From GCA-020352575 sp964600365 (GTDB lineage Bacteria; Actinomycetota; Acidimicrobiia; Spongiisociales; JAENVV01), in contig CAZRJG010000090.1 in assembly GCA_964600365.1 (NCBI GenBank), positions 1-6,683 on the forward strand: DNA of 6,683 nucleotides, written 5' to 3'. The notes below the pieces were generated by a model. It was not told where the DNA came from. It worked only from the letters and a program-made list of their open reading frames with translations, and did no database searches. Below, piece by piece: positions 5,684-6,683 of this stretch; the first letter of the stretch is position 1; each line of letters opens with the position of its first letter. Both the position numbers and the translations under genes were made by a program.

Positions 5684-6683
5684 TGCTCGACGTCATCACC
5701 TCTTTCGTCCAGGAACTCCGTGAAGCGGGGATCCCGGTCTCGATGGTGGAGACCATCGACGCCACCGAGGCGCTCCGATACGTCGACCTCATGGATCGTT
5801 CCGGGTTGAAGGCGGCCCTCGGCTCGACCCTCGTCAAGAACGAACGGCACTATCGGGCCTTCGACACGGCGTTCGAGGTGTTCTTCGCCCTGCACCGCGA
5901 CCTCGGCGGGGATGATGCCCCAGACGCAGTCGATGCAGCGACGAAGGACCCTGTAACGGGTCGCCAGCAGCGGGGCGGGGGAGCGGGGCAGGGTCAGGGC
6001 GGAGGATCCGGGATGGACCTCGAGGAGTTGCGGGCCGCCCTCATGGACGCCTTGCGGCAGCAGGACGCCGCTCGCATGGCGGATCTTGCGGCAATGGCGG
6101 TGGACCAACTCGCCGGGATCGAACCGGGCCGACCCGTTGGCGGCACCTACTACTTGTACCGGACCATGCGCCAGCTCGACCTCGACGCGATCCGTGAGGG
6201 ACTGCTGGAAGAAAGCGGGGGCGAGGACGACGAGTTGGAGTCGCGGCTTGCCCGCGAGGAGGTCCAGGCGCGTCTCGACGACCTCCGTGCTGAGATCGAG
6301 TCCGAGATCCGTCGGCGGCTCGTCGCCGATCGAGGGCGGGAAGCGGTGGCCCGCACGCTCCGGCGCCCGCTTGTCGAGGACCTGGACCTCATGCACGCGA
6401 CGCGGGCCGACATGGACGCCATCGAAGACGTCATCCGACCACTCACGAGGAAGCTCGCCACCCGTTTGGCGCAGCGCCGGAAGCGGCGTCGGGACGGCCG
6501 ACTCGATTACCGCAAGACCATGCGGCACTCGTTGGCCGCAGGCGGCGTGCCGATCGAGCCGGTCTTCAAGTCACCGAAGGTGGCCAAGCCTGAGCTCTTT
6601 CTCCTCTGTGACATCAGCGGCTCCATGGCGACCTTCGCCCGGTTCACGCTTCAGTTCGTCTACGCGATGAACAGCCACTTCTC
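5683..6683 (+). CDS. VWA-domain protein, CoxE-like (3' truncated by window edge)
   Basis: This is the partner of the upstream MoxR ATPase. CoxE-type VWA proteins pair with CoxD/MoxR ATPases in assembly or activation of metalloenzymes and other complexes. The frame is open from the ATG at 5683 to the window edge: 333 complete codons plus two bases. Residues 1-70 form the usual helical N-terminal region (FVQELREAGIPVSMVETIDA at 8-27; a TLVKNERHYRAFDTAFEVFF-like block at 49-68). A Gly/Gln-rich linker lies at about 97-110, then a long charged helical segment to about 265. A basic stretch RRKRRRDGRLDYRKTMRHSL (265-284) precedes the VWA domain, whose MIDAS DISGSM at 310-315 has all three DxSxS residues. 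Translation is probably coupled through the TGATG overlap; no SD is close enough. The rest of the VWA fold, including the later MIDAS Thr and Asp, lies outside the window. The first 333 codons show no damage. Confidence 0.93.
   Translation, partial: MLDVITSFVQELREAGIPVSMVETIDATEALRYVDLMDRSGLKAALGSTLVKNERHYRAFDTAFEVFFALHRDLGGDDAPDAVDAATKDPVTGRQQRGGGAGQGQGGGSGMDLEELRAALMDALRQQDAARMADLAAMAVDQLAGIEPGRPVGGTYYLYRTMRQLDLDAIREGLLEESGGEDDELESRLAREEVQARLDDLRAEIESEIRRRLVADRGREAVARTLRRPLVEDLDLMHATRADMDAIEDVIRPLTRKLATRLAQRRKRRRDGRLDYRKTMRHSLAAGGVPIEPVFKSPKVAKPELFLLCDISGSMATFARFTLQFVYAMNSHF

Noticed and set aside
5941..6012. Gly/Gln-rich low-complexity stretch in the VWA gene as a possible frameshift or gene boundary
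   Set aside because: The frame stays open on both sides, and flexible linkers between the N-terminal helical region and the VWA domain are common in CoxE-like proteins.
5074..6528. Long open frame on the minus strand opposite the MoxR and VWA genes
   Set aside because: Antisense frames of this length are expected in GC-rich coding DNA. Its translation is Ser/Arg-rich with no recognisable domain, while the plus strand carries clear AAA+ and VWA motifs.

Overview
The window is a gene-dense, high-GC stretch of bacterial chromosome. All seven genes lie on the plus strand, third codon positions are mostly G/C, and there is no mobile element, tRNA, rRNA or CRISPR array. The order rne/rng - rplU - rpmA - obgE - proB, the arginine-rich N-terminal extension of the RNase E/G protein, and the mix of Shine-Dalgarno-led and SD-less gene starts fit a high-GC actinobacterium. 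An Acidimicrobiia-type lineage is my best guess, but this is inference from gene order and style, not a database match.

Region 1 (about 1-2340) is a translation/RNA-decay block. It holds an RNase E/G family endoribonuclease, then ribosomal proteins L21 (rplU) and L27 (rpmA). A plausible sigma70-type promoter sits between rne and rplU. A strong 14-bp hairpin with a short T-rich tail follows rpmA and probably ends or attenuates this unit.

Region 2 (about 2341-4790) holds obgE, the Obg GTPase of ribosome assembly, and proB, glutamate 5-kinase of proline synthesis. The two overlap by one base (TGATG). The obgE leader has no SD, but carries a short heptanucleotide tandem repeat and a C/T-rich run right before the start codon. 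The codons for Obg's acidic C-terminal tail also supply the SD of proB.

Region 3 (about 4791-6683) starts a different functional unit: a MoxR-family AAA+ ATPase (CoxD-like), overlapped by one base by a VWA-domain protein (CoxE-like) that runs off the right edge just after its DxSxS metal-ion site. These form a chaperone-like pair that, in characterised relatives, helps mature or activate a metalloenzyme or other complex. The client is not visible here. proA, nadD and rsfS, which often follow obgE-proB, are not next in line.

There is no gene-free stretch above 300 bases. The longest gaps are 113 bases (2275-2387, terminator plus obgE leader), 66 bases (4763-4828) and 63 bases (1634-1696). I see housekeeping genes plus one MoxR/VWA module of unknown client, and no clear evidence of an undescribed system.
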